Assembly (NCBI GenBank): GCA_964304625.1
Contig: OZ199839.1
Span: 5,084,001 to 5,148,000, forward strand
Source of the DNA: Kudoa neothunni
Lineage: Eukaryota > Cnidaria
Direction of reading: 5' to 3'
DNA length: 64,000 bases
The notes beneath the pieces were generated by a model. It was not told where the DNA came from. It was given only the letters and a program-made list of their open reading frames with translations, and did not search any database. Position numbers and translations under genes: made by a program. The stretch's first letter is position 1. Each line of letters begins with the position of its first letter. Below are positions 49,601-62,700 of this stretch, piece after piece.

Positions 49601-50733
49601 GACCAACTCAATAAAATTGGTCATTGCTATGGATCTCTGGTGAATATGGTAGTTCGCCTAGTTAATGGTTCTCGTCAAACGAACAATGATGCAAATAGCT
49701 TGAATATATGTATCAGCAAGTTAAATAACGATATTAACAGTTTTATTTATTGGATCGGACAAGCTAATAGCAATAACAAGGCAAGTTTGCTATTTGGAAC
49801 CAGTTTGGTTGGAGTGCGTAATAGCGGTGGATTAAAACCTACAAAAACATCGAATGCAATAAATATCACCGAAAAACTTATTGATTTAGCCATAAGATCA
49901 TTGATTAAGTCAACCGAACGAATGTTTAAAGCATCCAAAGATATGGAAAGCTTTGGTGATCTACCGTCTGTCGATACAATTGTCGCCGAGTTGGTAGAAA
50001 CTAACGTAATCAGCGATGTGAAACATGAGATAAACGCAGCCACTGAGTGCATTGAAAATTCATTGGATATTCTGGTGTCCTGTTGTTTTGATACTATTTC
50101 TAGCGAGATTTTTGAAAAGGGGAATTCTCTTGAAAGTGGGCCATATGTTGCGTTGTCAAAACAACTCACCTCGGACGTTATATTGTCCTCCTTTTCTATA
50201 TCCAATCTTATGTTAGAGATCTTAGAAATGTTAAAGTTGGACCCAAGCCAAATAAAAATTGACGAAAATAAAGTTTTATCAAAAACTAACAATTTAAAGA
50301 AGGGCATAGAGACGTTCTTCCAATTTTTGAAGGTTCGAACCGAATTTTCGGAAATCAACAGAGATCGCCTTGATGTATCTTTGGTTGTTGATTATCGTTT
50401 AATAAATGACGTTATTAGATGGTCGTCAAAGAAAGTATTACCGCTATAATCACTCTGAGAAATAAGATCATGGAAAATAAATTCATCCTGTATGTCAACG
50501 AACTAGGAGAAGTTCATCCTAGTTTCTATGATGTTGAAATGCCCACCATCGAAGATACACTTGCTATTGCCTACATGACCAAAGATTACAGCGTTAAGGA
50601 GGAGGAAGAAAAAATCAGCTTCAAAGAATACATTATGGATGTGCTTGGAGTGAACAAAGAAGAAAGAGAAAATTTTTCACTTGCATTACTTTCGTCTTCC
50701 GTATTGATACACTCACTTTTGCTTTCCTATTAA
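37656..50733 (+). CDS. TLN: Talin gene 1 (full-length, ~2620 residues)
   Basis: Large adaptor linking integrin tails to actin. Exons: 37656-37794, 37844-37944, 38010-38084, 38147-38254, 38339-38502, 38552-38621, 38664-38720, 38766-38836, 38886-38952, 39008-39118, 39166-39255, 39299-39706, 42988-45402, 45471-45686, 45737-45958, 46014-46157, 46225-46392, 46443-46595, 46632-46861, 46944-47073, 47124-47231, 47281-47463, 47513-47665, 47714-47776, 47821-47919, 47972-48136, 48209-48571, 49100-50374, 50419-50733. The sum is exactly 2621 codons, near the ~2540 of vertebrate talins. Head: F0 starting MEEINFSVEVPF; F1 with IDQTLTVDEIKLF and DEYSLCYK; F2 with NPKEINLLYNQ and FGAYQIQIE; F3 with SWLVGKNSFSLDFG and KIAQAISGYIDLIMKK. 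The Trp equivalent to the integrin-contacting Trp359 of talin-1 is kept. The rod is helical, Asn/Lys/Ser-rich and diverged; no I/LWEQ block is recognised. Intron 39707-42987 (3281 nt) hosts transposons. Confidence 0.88.
40492..41622 (-). mobile_element. PiggyBac-like DNA transposon, ~1.13 kb, degenerate, in talin 1 intron
   Basis: Flanked by TTAA on both sides (40488-40491 and 41623-41626), the piggyBac target. Inverted ends read CCTCTAATGTATT on the left and (T)CCTCTAATGAATT on the right. GGGGTAA/TTACCCC motifs repeat below both ends. On the minus strand an acidic start (MDFIDNNPNDEYFSTD, then ESDEVENFENSG after one stop) is like piggyBac N-termini. A later frame at 41098-40886 contains NPKIRPYLF, like the KIRP segment before the first catalytic Asp. 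The DDD core is not visible, so it is an internally deleted, dead copy. Family call rests mainly on TTAA and termini. Confidence 0.5.
42294..42494 (-). mobile_element. Small MITE-like repeat, copy 2 (reverse)
   Basis: Reverse-oriented copy of the repeat at 32969 and 60829. Its complement reads GGTCCATTTGAACC, then AAATTGTGGTGCATATTTCTC, and closes with the AATTGAC-type end at about 42294. About 201 bp, non-coding, within the large talin 1 intron. Confidence 0.6.
48572..49099 (+). other. 528-nt intron of talin gene 1
   Basis: The only mid-sized intron of the rod region. Boundaries keep phase 0 (…DIK before, ENCYCKQKG after). AT-rich; I saw no inverted ends or coding relic inside. Confidence 0.6.
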
Positions 50734-51634
50734 CTACAACTAGTAATAAGCAGACAATCATTCTTCTACAGTTATAAATGTTATAATATTTGTTGTTTTT
50801 ATTTTTGTCTTGCATTCCAAAAATCTAATCTCTGTAACATTGAAATTTTAATTATTCCACGTTCTTAGAACCCTTTAACTCTTTCAGTTGTTGCGATTGA
50901 TCCATGAGAGGATTCTACGTGCAACAATCACATGCAAACACGTGGCTGGGAACACTGAGGCCGAATCTCAAATTCATCAAATCACTGTCTGATTATTAGT
51001 AGGTCGTTTATCCATAATAGGAGAGTCTGGAGAATGTATTCTCACAAATAAGTGTTCTGTGTCTTCTTAGTTGTAGTTTGATCCAGCGAGAAGGAGCGAA
51101 TTAAACGTTTGAATAATAGGGAATTCATTAAAATGATGCGATGTTTTCAGATATCAAAATCAGATTGTTTTTTTGGAGATGAGTGGGATGTTAGATTCAT
51201 GGAGACAAGATTACTGAGTGATTGAAATTTTCTCATTACCGCAGGAGTTAATCAAAATAGTTTTATCTCGTATACAATTAATTTGTTGATCTTGTGCTGT
51301 ATTAATAAATATATTTATTAATATTTACTCAGAGAGGGATTTTAGTCACAGTCTGTTTATTTGCTCCTAATTTAATCACGTTTGTTAAAAAACCCTTGGG
51401 ATCACTTGTTGATTTCGTTCCATGTTGATGGGTTTTCTTTACGATGGAATATTTAACTGAATTTAGCCATAAGAATTATTTATAAATTATAAGAAATTTC
51501 TTTAGATCTTAATTCGTTATATTTTATTTAAAAATTTTAAAACATGAAGTATATTATTTTAATTCACAAACACCTGAAATATTAATGATTAGGTCGTTGA
51601 AAATACCTTGCGCCTTTATTCAGTCTAAGCGCAG

Positions 51635-51668
<34 letters not shown>

Positions 51669-53703
51669 GAACGTTGTTAAAGCATGAGAAAATAAATAAA
51701 AATCTCTGACGACAAAAAATGTTGGTTAATTATAAAAACTGGATTGAAAAAAATTATTTTATATAAATCGCGCAATAATAAGTAATTACCATTGGCAATT
51801 AAAAAATATCAAAAATTATTATTATTATATAGGTTTTTAAGTTTTAAAAAGCAATATTTATGTTCCAGAATATTCATGTTACTTAAATGTAAAAATTTAT
51901 ATTCCAAAATAATCATGTCACATGATGGTACGTAATTAGACAATTAAAAATAAGCATGCGCTATACTTCTTAAACCAAGAAATTTTGTCTACGAATTGTT
52001 ACCTTATAAAAATGAAAATTTCCAATTACTGAAAAACGAATATAAATCAAAATTGGGCTTAAAAGCTAATGTGACGGTTATTGACGAGAATGGTACCCGT
52101 AGTATTACCGGGATTGTATTTATATCGTTTATTTAAGCATTAACATTTTATTCTTTTGGTAGATGCGTTAATATTTCCAATATTTCTTCTTTTGGTGATT
52201 TGTTCTAATAAATAATAAATTAAAAATATAGAATATTTTTTTATCCGAATGTTCTGTCAGATATTTTTAGCCGCGTGTTATAAATACAACTTATTAATGC
52301 AACAACGACACGACCGACTATTCAAATTATCACGTGTCCTTCTTTGTTTGTTATTTTGTTTAATAAAATAACAAACAATAACTAATCCGTAACAGTTCTT
52401 TGGAATGCAATTAATTTTCAGTACATTATAGGGTTAATAAAATGGATTTGGCATCAAAAAATCATTTTCTATCAGAGCTCGATTTTCAATTTTTTTTATT
52501 AATGCACGTGCGCCGGCGAGTTTAAATTTGAGCCATATCGCAGAGATATTATCTGGCGTGCGCACGCACCACCCCAGATAAACTAATTTAAAAATATTAT
52601 AAAGTTGTATTTAAACATTTCTCCGTGTTACGGTGCTTGTTGAATAAATTATGTGACTTCAAATTCAAAGATCGTTTATTTAAAATTGAACGATTACTAT
52701 TGAATCAGAGGAATTAAAATGTTTAGAAATAGTGTTATTGAATTCGGCACAAAACAAAATACGTCTCATGTTAAATTTTCAATCTATGCGAACTAAAGAA
52801 TGAAGATAAAAATAAAAAAATTGAACGAAAATCAATTCACATCGACGGATCTTAAAATAAAAAAAATTCTTTGATTAGACATTATGATCGGATATTATAA
52901 TCCAAAAATATTTTTTCCCTAAAAAATATTGCAGAAATTAGTCGGCAACAAATAATCAAATAGCTAGTTCATCCCGAAAGATATTATATATTATTATACG
53001 AATGATTCAGCCAATTGTGTGGGCGGATACTGTAAAGCTATTAGACAAAGCTACTTACCTTCAATATGATGGGTATAACTGTAACTGACTTTTGGTAGAT
53101 TTTTTTGTCGTAGAAAAATGTACATATCATTGGATGCTTAATATTAGTGGAGTCGTGCTCTTCTAGAAGATAAGGCGACACCTCATGATAAAAGAAGAAT
53201 CGACATACAGGGGAGAGAGCCTTCTTATACGTGATTATTTTTCCAGAAATAAATACTTTAACGAGTTTGGAATAAATGCCACCTTCCAATATCGAATACA
53301 ATTGGGTATTACATAAAAAGTTCAGTTTAAACAGTTTAATTAAGCGATAACTTTATTCACCGGTCGTGAATCTTTTGTCAAAAATAGAGTCGGAATACCT
53401 TTCAACAATAAAAAGTATTGTCCCCATGGAATTTAATATATATCTATTGATATTTGGCCATTATTATCCTTGCTAATTTTATTCATGACAATAATTAAAG
53501 GAATGTCTCTACTTCCAACCTTACCAATATCATAACTGAGTCCAGTACGAATTTTCGCTAGAAAAATATAAATTCTCAAATGATTCAAAATTAGGTGGAT
53601 TAAAACCGATATAAAACGTATTATTAAAAACATTATAATAAGATAACGGAAGAATTTTGCAAGATATTATAGTTGTTGACTGCAATTGGTTTATTGCTGG
53701 ATA
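50734..53703. other. 3-kb region between the two talin genes
   Basis: Mostly AT-rich. It contains an (AT) run at about 51637-51665, a hairpin TTGTTTGTTATTTT/AAAATAACAAACAA at 52344-52378, a GC-richer patch at about 52505-52575 (CGTGCGCCGGCG ... GGCGTGCGCACGCACC) and possible minus-strand exon material at 53059-53350 (listed separately). The presumed talin 2 promoter is at its right end. Confidence 0.45.
53059..53350 (-). CDS. Possible single exon of an unknown minus-strand gene
   Basis: An open minus-strand stretch of 292 nt preceded by an AAAG acceptor-like site and ended by a strong GTAAGT donor. It reads LYSILEGGIYSKLVKVFISG, later SPVCRFFFYHEVSPYLLEE, then TFFYDKKIYQKSV. No partner exons could be joined with confidence and no family is recognised. 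Antisense open stretches at 53530-53690 could belong to the same gene or be shadows of the talin 2 upstream region. Confidence 0.2.
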
Positions 53704-56700
53704 ATGCCAACCGATATAAATTTCCAAGTTAATGTTCCGTCTATTAATTTGGTGAAAACGATGGTATTCAAGTCGGATCAAAAAATAAGCCAAGTTAGGG
53801 ACGTTATTTTGGAAAAAATACCAGATAAAATATCAGCGGATGAAAGTAGGAATTCCAGCTTTAATTCATTCTTTATGAAATAACGTATTAAATGAATAAT
53901 ATTTGCCTAGGAGCGAACTATATGGTATTTATTCAAGATAGAGACTACAAGAAAAAGGGATGTTGGTTGGATTTGAATCGAGATATTCAATTTTACAACT
54001 TAAAATCAGGGGTAATCTCAATCTCACAAACAGTTTTATATTACAGTGTTTTACTAATGCTGTTGTGTAGCAAAATATTTTTTTTAAAAACAAAATGGCA
54101 CACATGAGAATCAAAATGATGGATGGGTCAAAGAAAGTTGTTTTAGTATGGATAAAAATAACTCTAAAAGTTTCAGGAATATATTTTATCGCATAGATGG
54201 ACCAACTTTTGACAGTGAAGGATATACTGGTGATGTTGGGCGAGAAACTGGGAATATCAAATATAGCTGAATATTCGCTTTGTTTGGAGATTGAGGAAGA
54301 CGATTCCTCGTCGGATAGTGATGAGGAGACAGCGGGCAAAGTAACACTGTCTCATGACGACTTTGATATAATTAATATTTTTCTATAAATTAGGGAATAT
54401 TACACAAAAAACTGGAGAAAAGAGAACAAAAAAGAATCGAACGAATGAAGAAGCAGTTACACACTGATGATGACTGTAATTTTTTCGCCATCACGAAACA
54501 AAGTTTTATTCATTTTTGGGATATAGTAAAATGGTTGGTTCATGAGAAACGAATTTGCGATCAAGGGGTTGAATTCGATAGTTTATTTCTTTTGAGGTAA
54601 ACATATCAATTGGGCCTGCTTCTCACTAGAGTTTTAATATTAGACGAAAATACTTCCTCGAAGCTAACGAAAATATTTCCGACCCTATCGAGGTCAATCT
54701 GCTTTATAATCAAGTTATTGATAATCTCTATGCTTCATTTTCGATATTTCAAATAGTGCCGGGACGGAATTTTAGAGGGAGCAACAGTATGCACGTTTGA
54801 AGAGGCTAGTAAAGTAAGACATATTTGTTTTGAAGATTATCTATCTGTTTGTTAGTTTGCTGCCTATCAGTTTCAAATAGAACATGGAACTTTTAATGAA
54901 GAAAAATATAAAACGTCAAACTTTGAGTAATTTTCTGTAACTACAGAAGCGAGCTGTATACAAAATTTTTTCTACTCTCTAGCTTAAAAAACTACTATCC
55001 AAAAGAGTTTATTAAAACTAGACATGTCAAAGAAAATATGATAAAAGTGATAATGAAATTTATATTCGATTTTTAAGTATGATTCATAAAAGGAGCACAA
55101 AAAAATCACAGAAAAGGATCAAGTGATGTTGAAGCATCAATACACAAAGTTGTGTCAAAATTTGAAAACCTATGGCATCTCTATATTTCTTGTGAAAGTA
55201 AATAATCATCACATTTATGTCATTTAATGCTGTTTCAGGAGAAAAAACAAGGGAAGAATAGATTATCGCCCATATTATTAGGCATATCCAAAGATAATAT
55301 TATCAGAATGGATCAAAACACCAAAGAAGTATGGTTCTAATCTAATTATTAAATTGTGTGTCCAAAATTGATAAAATTTTTGTAGGTTGTACAAAAATGG
55401 CCACTTACTGTGATAAGACGATGGGCTGCTTCAAAAAATAGTTTCTCGCTTGATTTTGGAGACTTTGAGGATAACACTTATTCGGTGCTGACCTCCGAAT
55501 CGGAACACATTGCTCAACTTGTTTCTGGTTACATCGAGCTTATTATTAGCAAGGTTTTTTTATTGATGAGTTGCAACGTGGGTTTGAGATTAAATTTCTA
55601 TGTCTAGAAAACCAATCCCACTCTCAAAGGATATTCACCCCATGTGGATACAGTTTACACTGGAAAAACCAATAAATCTAGGGGGATCGTCAATCGTAGA
55701 ACCAGACCTGCTGAGAGCAGAATGGAAGGGGGCTCCTTCAATGATGGTTACATCGAAATGCCCTCTTACTTCAACAGTGATTGCTATTATTTTTAATATA
55801 GTAAAATCTATTAGTGGGTGAGACGAATAAAGATTTTATCACAAAAAAACAAAGTGTTGTCGACATTAGAAATCTTCAGGGGGTAGATACCATATTTGTT
55901 TCCACTCGCTTCAATTAATCAAACACCATTTTGATGCTAGGGCGAAAACAACTTTTACAACGATTCCGTCATTACCAATCAAATGTTCGTACATGAAATC
56001 AACGAACTCCAACAGGCTTGCTCCCAAATTAACCTGGTTGAACTTGAGTGCAAATCCATTGAGCCTATAAGTGAGCAAGACTATGAGAACCTCAAACGAA
56101 TTCTCAAAGACTATATGGCTCTGTTGGGTTCAGCTGCTATAAGACTATTGGAAATGCGTGGTATTTTAATTTTCGATTTTCCTCTTCTAAACTTAATGTG
56201 CCATATCGATTTTGAGAGATAAAATCAAAATCATTAAACATACCTAGGGTGTATTTAATAGTTATGTGTATATTGGATATTTTCTAGTTAATTCTACCGT
56301 TTAGACAAATATGAAGACCCCAAGTATGTGTTGGAGATCAAACAAATGTAAGAGAAATTTATATTCTGTTTATTTATCAAAATATTTCTCCAAAGGAACA
56401 CCACGTTGGTATCACTGATGGATAAAGTGAAGGAATATGCTTCATATCTAAATGATTCTGAAGCTACAGACGTACTAAATGCATGCCAAGATTTAATGCG
56501 TTCTCTGGTAGCTTTTACCTGCTGTATCAAGGAGGAAGGTGACCGTATCATCGTATTTGCTTTCATATAGACTAAATGACTCATTCATTCAATGATCTTT
56601 TTAATTTTTAGGTTGATGTTGAGACAATGAAGAAACAATTCACAGCGCTTTGTTCAGCACTTCATAACCTAGGAACAGTAGCTAAAATCAGCGATAGTGA

Positions 56701-59700
56701 AAGCAAAATCGATGTAATTATTTTTCAATGTCGCATACTTGAAATATTCCACTAATATTTTATCTTTATCTGATTTAATGATAGAAATATTATATGAATT
56801 TATTTTATTATTTATTATAAATTTAAACATTGAAGGACACGGTAATGAAAAATGGCAAATATTTGACACTTGAAATGAGAGGATTGGTCGAAAAAGCCAA
56901 ATTTATAATGGCAGATAAATATTTATCGAAGGAGTTGAGAGAAGCTATTAGGGTTTGCTCCAGAGAAGTTACTGAAGCTGCAAGCAACCTTGTGTTGGCA
57001 GGAAGAGTATTGGCGTCCACCTACTCAAACCCCACCTCTAAAATGACCATTGAAAATTTCAAGTCGGTGCTTGCTGCCAAATTGAATCATTTATATAATT
57101 TATGTTGTGTATGTTATTGCCAAGCGTGATTTTTGTTGGTACAAAAAACACTAATATTTTTATGTAGATGGGAGACACTGATTCATGTGAAGATCTTAAA
57201 CAGTGTTGTTCGGATCTGTTGAATTCTCTTTCGAATGTTTTCATAACCGAAAAACAATCAAAAGATCAGAAGCTGCGAGAAATGAGCTATTCTTTGGAGA
57301 AAATACGTCAACAAGCTGATATCACTGAAGGTTTATGTATCATAAACAATCCATTAGCGGTCTCAGAATGTAAATTATTTTTGGAGGTATAATTGGACTT
57401 TAAATCTGTAATGAACAATAATTGTTATCTACTTGCTTAGAATGCACACAGTCTCAGCGGACTTATTGAATCCTACAAATATATGTGCAGTAATGATGAT
57501 TTGAGAAAAAGTTTGGAAGATTTCCTGAAGGATTACCAATCAGCGTTATCAATACTGGTTGTATCAGTAAACGACAAGGATATCAACCAGATACGTCTAC
57601 AAGTCGTCGAAGCTAAAAAGATGGCAGTAAAATATCTATCTGAATTTATCAAAAACTATAATACGTCTAGTTTGGAGGTAGTTTTGACATATCATATTCA
57701 GACTATATTTTTCTTATAGGATGCTGCGATGAATGTCGTTTCGTCGTTGAACAACTTGGCGATTAACGTAGATGAAAACAAACAGGTGAATAATAAAAAA
57801 TGACTGTATGAACTAATCGATATATAGTTGATTTATATCAAATCATCGCAACTGAATCAGGCAGTGAACAAATTCCAGGCTGAGCAAAATTCAAATCTGT
57901 TACTGGCTTCGCTGATCTCTTCTGCTCAAGACACCAGCGATTTCAGCAAAAGCATCATTGAAGAAGAACAGCGATGTTTGGATGATTATGACTCCAAAGC
58001 GATGTCAGCATTAGTTTTTAGAAAACTTCACATTCTTTCAGCTTCCGTCAATGCTCTTGACAACACTTTGAAACGATTTACAATAAGAGATGAGTTTGGA
58101 GATGAACTTGATTATTTGGATAAACTGCAAGAGGAATGCTCCAATATGGTTGCTACTCTTAAAAGCCTTGCAAATGATTGTTCTGATGGACCAGTTATAC
58201 CCAATAAACACACTCAGGTATATTGTCACATATTGTATTGCTTGATAATATTACCTGTGATAGATGGTGTTGTCAAAGTGTCTGCATTCGCTTATGAAAA
58301 CTTATGAGGACTCTCGCGATCTCAACCACGCTGTGTTCAACGAAGACTATGCCACCTACGTTGAACGTTTTCAGTCCACTCAAAATAAAATGTGCGATCT
58401 GTTGGAAAAAATAAAAAATACGATAGAAGACAAATGTGTTGATAAAAACGTAGCCAAACAACTGGCTAACAAGGCAGAAAATCTTGTGAAATGCTCCAAC
58501 CAAGTTAAACAAGCCATACAACAAGCCCTTGGCAATAACTCCAAAGAAAACAACATCAAAGTCTTGGATGTAATTATAGTTCCATTTTAGGGCTATTAAT
58601 ATATTGATTTTGTTGCTAGAAATTGAATGATTTTGACGAAGAAATTTTATCAACTGCTGCACTCATTCCTGGAAGTAAAGTTCTTATTCAAACTATTACA
58701 GCTTTTAAAGCACTCGTTAAAGAACTACAAGATAGCTATGTAATGAGATTTTATGAAACTAGATGGCATAATTTTTTGTAGATGTCTACAGGAAAATTCA
58801 AGACCTCCGACTCTGAATCAGATTTAATGGACGAATTCCATCAAGATATTACTAAATTGTGCGGAATGTTGTTGGATTTCTATTCCAATGTGAGGGATGG
58901 AACTCCTATCAGTAAAGAGCAACTGCAAACAATAACAGATCAAATTAATAAATGTCGTGAAACAGGAATGAAGCTCTCAACAAAATTGGTAACCAGAATA
59001 CAAAATAGTGTTTAAATGTCAATCGTCTTATTATTCACATAGAACCCCAATGTTAGACCTCATTTTATTTCGGTTCTCACCTCAATTCTAAACGGATTGA
59101 TTGTATCGCTTACCGAATGTTCCGCTAGAATCGCTGATAGTGAATATCCGTTCGACAGTGTTAGTTTGTTTGATTCAATCAAGTAATTGGTTATTGGTTC
59201 AATATTTGCGTGCTAAAATGTTGATAAGGGATGTCGTGGTTTCGTTGAGGAATTTAACCTCACCTGTGCTTAACTTTGTTCCAGGAAAAAGAGAAATCTA
59301 CAAATTGTATTATCTATGCAAGGTGATTTATTTGTTGTTAAATTTCTTTCCAAACCATTTGGGTTGTTTTAGTATCACAACGAAGTTTCATTACAATCAG
59401 CTTCATATTCTGTCAATCATGAGACAAACTATTGGATGTGTGTTGATAACCTCGAGAGTATCAAAGCAATGTTGATCACATTGTTAACTCAATCGATTCC
59501 TCCTACTGAACCCTCAAAATTGTCCCCAAAGATGATCAAAGTTTTTAATCAACTGATCAACTGTGTGAGAAATGTAGTCGAGGAAACACATCAAGTTATT
59601 TTGACGATACCATTGGGACGGTGACGAGATTTTATTTAGGCCAACTATCTGATGATTTCTTCAAAAAAAGCAGTAAAACAACAATCCCATGCCAGCTATA

Positions 59701-62700
59701 TTGATTCTAATACTGCCAAAATTTTAAAAGAAAAACTTATCCAGCTATCCGCTAATATTATCCAAAATATGGACTCAAAAAAAGATTTGGCCGGTCTGCT
59801 AGAGGAATTTGAGGCCTTGGACCAAGAATTCCAACACATTTTTTACAAATATTTGAACGATCTCAGCCCCCTAAGTTCTGGTGACTTTATTGATGATCTC
59901 AATTCATCCTATCAAGACCTTGTCACTTCGTCGGCTATCTACAGAGAAACAATTGAAGTATTTTTAAATAATAAATGATAATAATGAAAATTGTGTTCAA
60001 TAACTATATCATTCTCAGAAAGGGACAAGAAACAAATTAAACAAGAATAAATTGCCAGAAGTTGCTGAAATGTATCAAGAAAATGTGGCTAAACTGACCA
60101 AGCTAGCTTCCGACCCTAATACTTCCATCAAATTCATTAAAATGAACAATGAAGTTTAGAATAAAATAAAATATGTAATTTAATATTGAGTTAGAAAAAA
60201 AGTGCTCAAAAGCCCTCACTAGAGAAGGGAAAATTGTATCTACAAGGTTTCATTACCTACGCGGATGATTACAAAAATTATTTAACCGGTAAGTATTATC
60301 ACAGTGAAAGCTTATCGTAATAAAAATTTAATTAATTAAATAAAATTAATTAAATGTTAAATTATTGAATTTGACCAAAATATAGATGATAAATCAAATG
60401 TAAATTATAAATAACATTCGTATAACTCTTAGGTTTAAGAATAAAAATTGATTGTTTCGTAGTTTGTCGTTTCCGACACGCAGAACAGGACCGAACTGTG
60501 CCTCACGTGCAAAATTTGTGAATTATCCATCACATTTTAACATATATATATTATAATATTCAGACCTACGAAATTTAGATAAATTAAGAATTTAAGTTTA
60601 TGAGAAAAATTAAAAATAAAAGATTACAAATGTAAATAAAAACATATTTTACATTAATTATGACACACTTAATCAAACTAAAAGTTCTATAATATTAATC
60701 TTGTAATATTTTCTGTTCAAGATTTCCTTAAAATAATTATCATGTATAGAATTCACTTAAAAATAAAAATCATTGCAAAATATTATTAACTAATTATCCG
60801 ACTTCAACCTCTGAGTAAAATAGTAATAAGGGTCCATTTGGACCCTAAACAAAATTGTGGTACACATTTCTCAAAAATCTGAAAGTTTCCGCAGTTTTCA
60901 CACACTTTTACTTGATTGTGGTATATTAATCTATTCAGAATATACGTTAAGATATTTATGAATGATATTGGTATATTTTTATAATTAGAACATCAATTAA
61001 AATATAAAATAGAGTCTAAATTGACCACAGATTTTTTTAATATTTTAAAGCAGCTTGATAAAAAATATTTAATTTTACAATTAAAGTATAATTGTATAAT
61101 TTTTAAATGCTGAAATTCAACAAACTTTTCTTTTCCGCGCACGCTTATATGCGGATATCTAATTTATTGCGCCTAGGATGGATTTTTATGCAATAAAGTG
61201 ATATAAGCACTGGCGTAAATTACTAACATTTACTATATCATGTCTAACTCAGTAAATCTAACCATTATTTTTGTAATAACAACGCAACAATAATTGGTTC
61301 TGATGATTCACTCAGTGGTAAAAATAATTTCTGGAATTAGGGTAAATCAAGACATTTGCGAAAAATATGATTTATTTTCTCCAGGACACGACTGTTTATA
61401 TAGCGTAAGTACTTAATGATATAAAGATCGTATACATTTTTTCGTCCATTTTTACTATATTTACAGTTTAATTATTTTTATAATTAAAATAATATATTTT
61501 GATATAAGATTTCGGTTAAATTTCTGAATATAGTATCAACTTTTACGAGGAACAATTATTTTGGGTTCGTAATTAAAGAATAGTTTTTCAATAATGAATT
61601 TAAGATGATTTCATATGATGAGAGAAATGTGAATCATTCCGTTTATCTATTAAATATTTTGTAGGATATTTCATTTGATATATTCATCAGAGTAATAAAA
61701 AATATTTATTATTATTATCGTTGCAATTTTAAATGTTATCTGTTACACTTTAATGATATTTGACATTAGATAATCTAAATTAATTTGCGTATAATTAATG
61801 ATAAAGTCGTTTAATATTTACTCCAAAATTGTACGGACAGATAGAAAAATTGGGGTGTTCATATGGGCCTTAATTTTACTTTGAGAGGGGTCTTTGGTAA
61901 CATTACTTAGTAATCTTTTATCCTTCATGTCATTTATCAAAAATATTCATAAAGTTAGCAAACAATTATTTTAGAACAAAACACTTTTTCATTAGCGCCA
62001 AAATAATATACATTATTATATATCTACTTAAATAATATCGCTCTATCATATTCTAATTACATGGATAAACTTTTAATGGTTTTTAGCATTTTAAACGTAA
62101 CGCATAATTTCCTAATGCTCATACAAGAATTTGTTAGCACAATCTAAGCACATATATACGATAGGGGATAAATTGTTGTTTATAACAATAAAAATCCTCA
62201 ATTCTTCCAACAACAATTGGAAACTATGCTTATTATTTTGTCGAGAATAGCTATTTAATTACTTTAAAATATTCATTAAAATAAAGTAATCAAAAAATAA
62301 CATATTTGAGGTAACAACAACAACAATAATTATTATTCAGTTCGTTAAATAATTACTGTGTGTTGTCCAAGATGCAACCATGGTCGGTTCACAGGGTAAA
62401 CATAAAAAATTGGTTGTATTGTAATTCTCTCACAGTATTTTACACCCTTTTGGATACAATTGGAATTTGATCACCATCATGATTACAATTATGAAAAAAC
62501 ATATGACAGACATAATCTGAAATATGTTTATCAGAAATCATATTTTTTCGTAAAAAGACGTGTATTTTCTTCATCTTTAAATTAATCAACGTTTTTTAGT
62601 GGTGGGAGAGTCACCAAATATACTAATGCGTTTATGACAGATTTTTAAAGTATTGCTATGCCATTAACTTTTACAAATTTCTCTACATGCTTCAGCGGGG

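Noticed and set aside
49747-50358. 203-codon minus-strand frame
   Set aside because: Lies wholly antisense to the large talin 1 exon 49100-50374 and is a shadow of its codon bias.
51637-51665. (AT)n run as possible special element
   Set aside because: Ordinary microsatellite in AT-rich DNA; also seen at 36166-36186.
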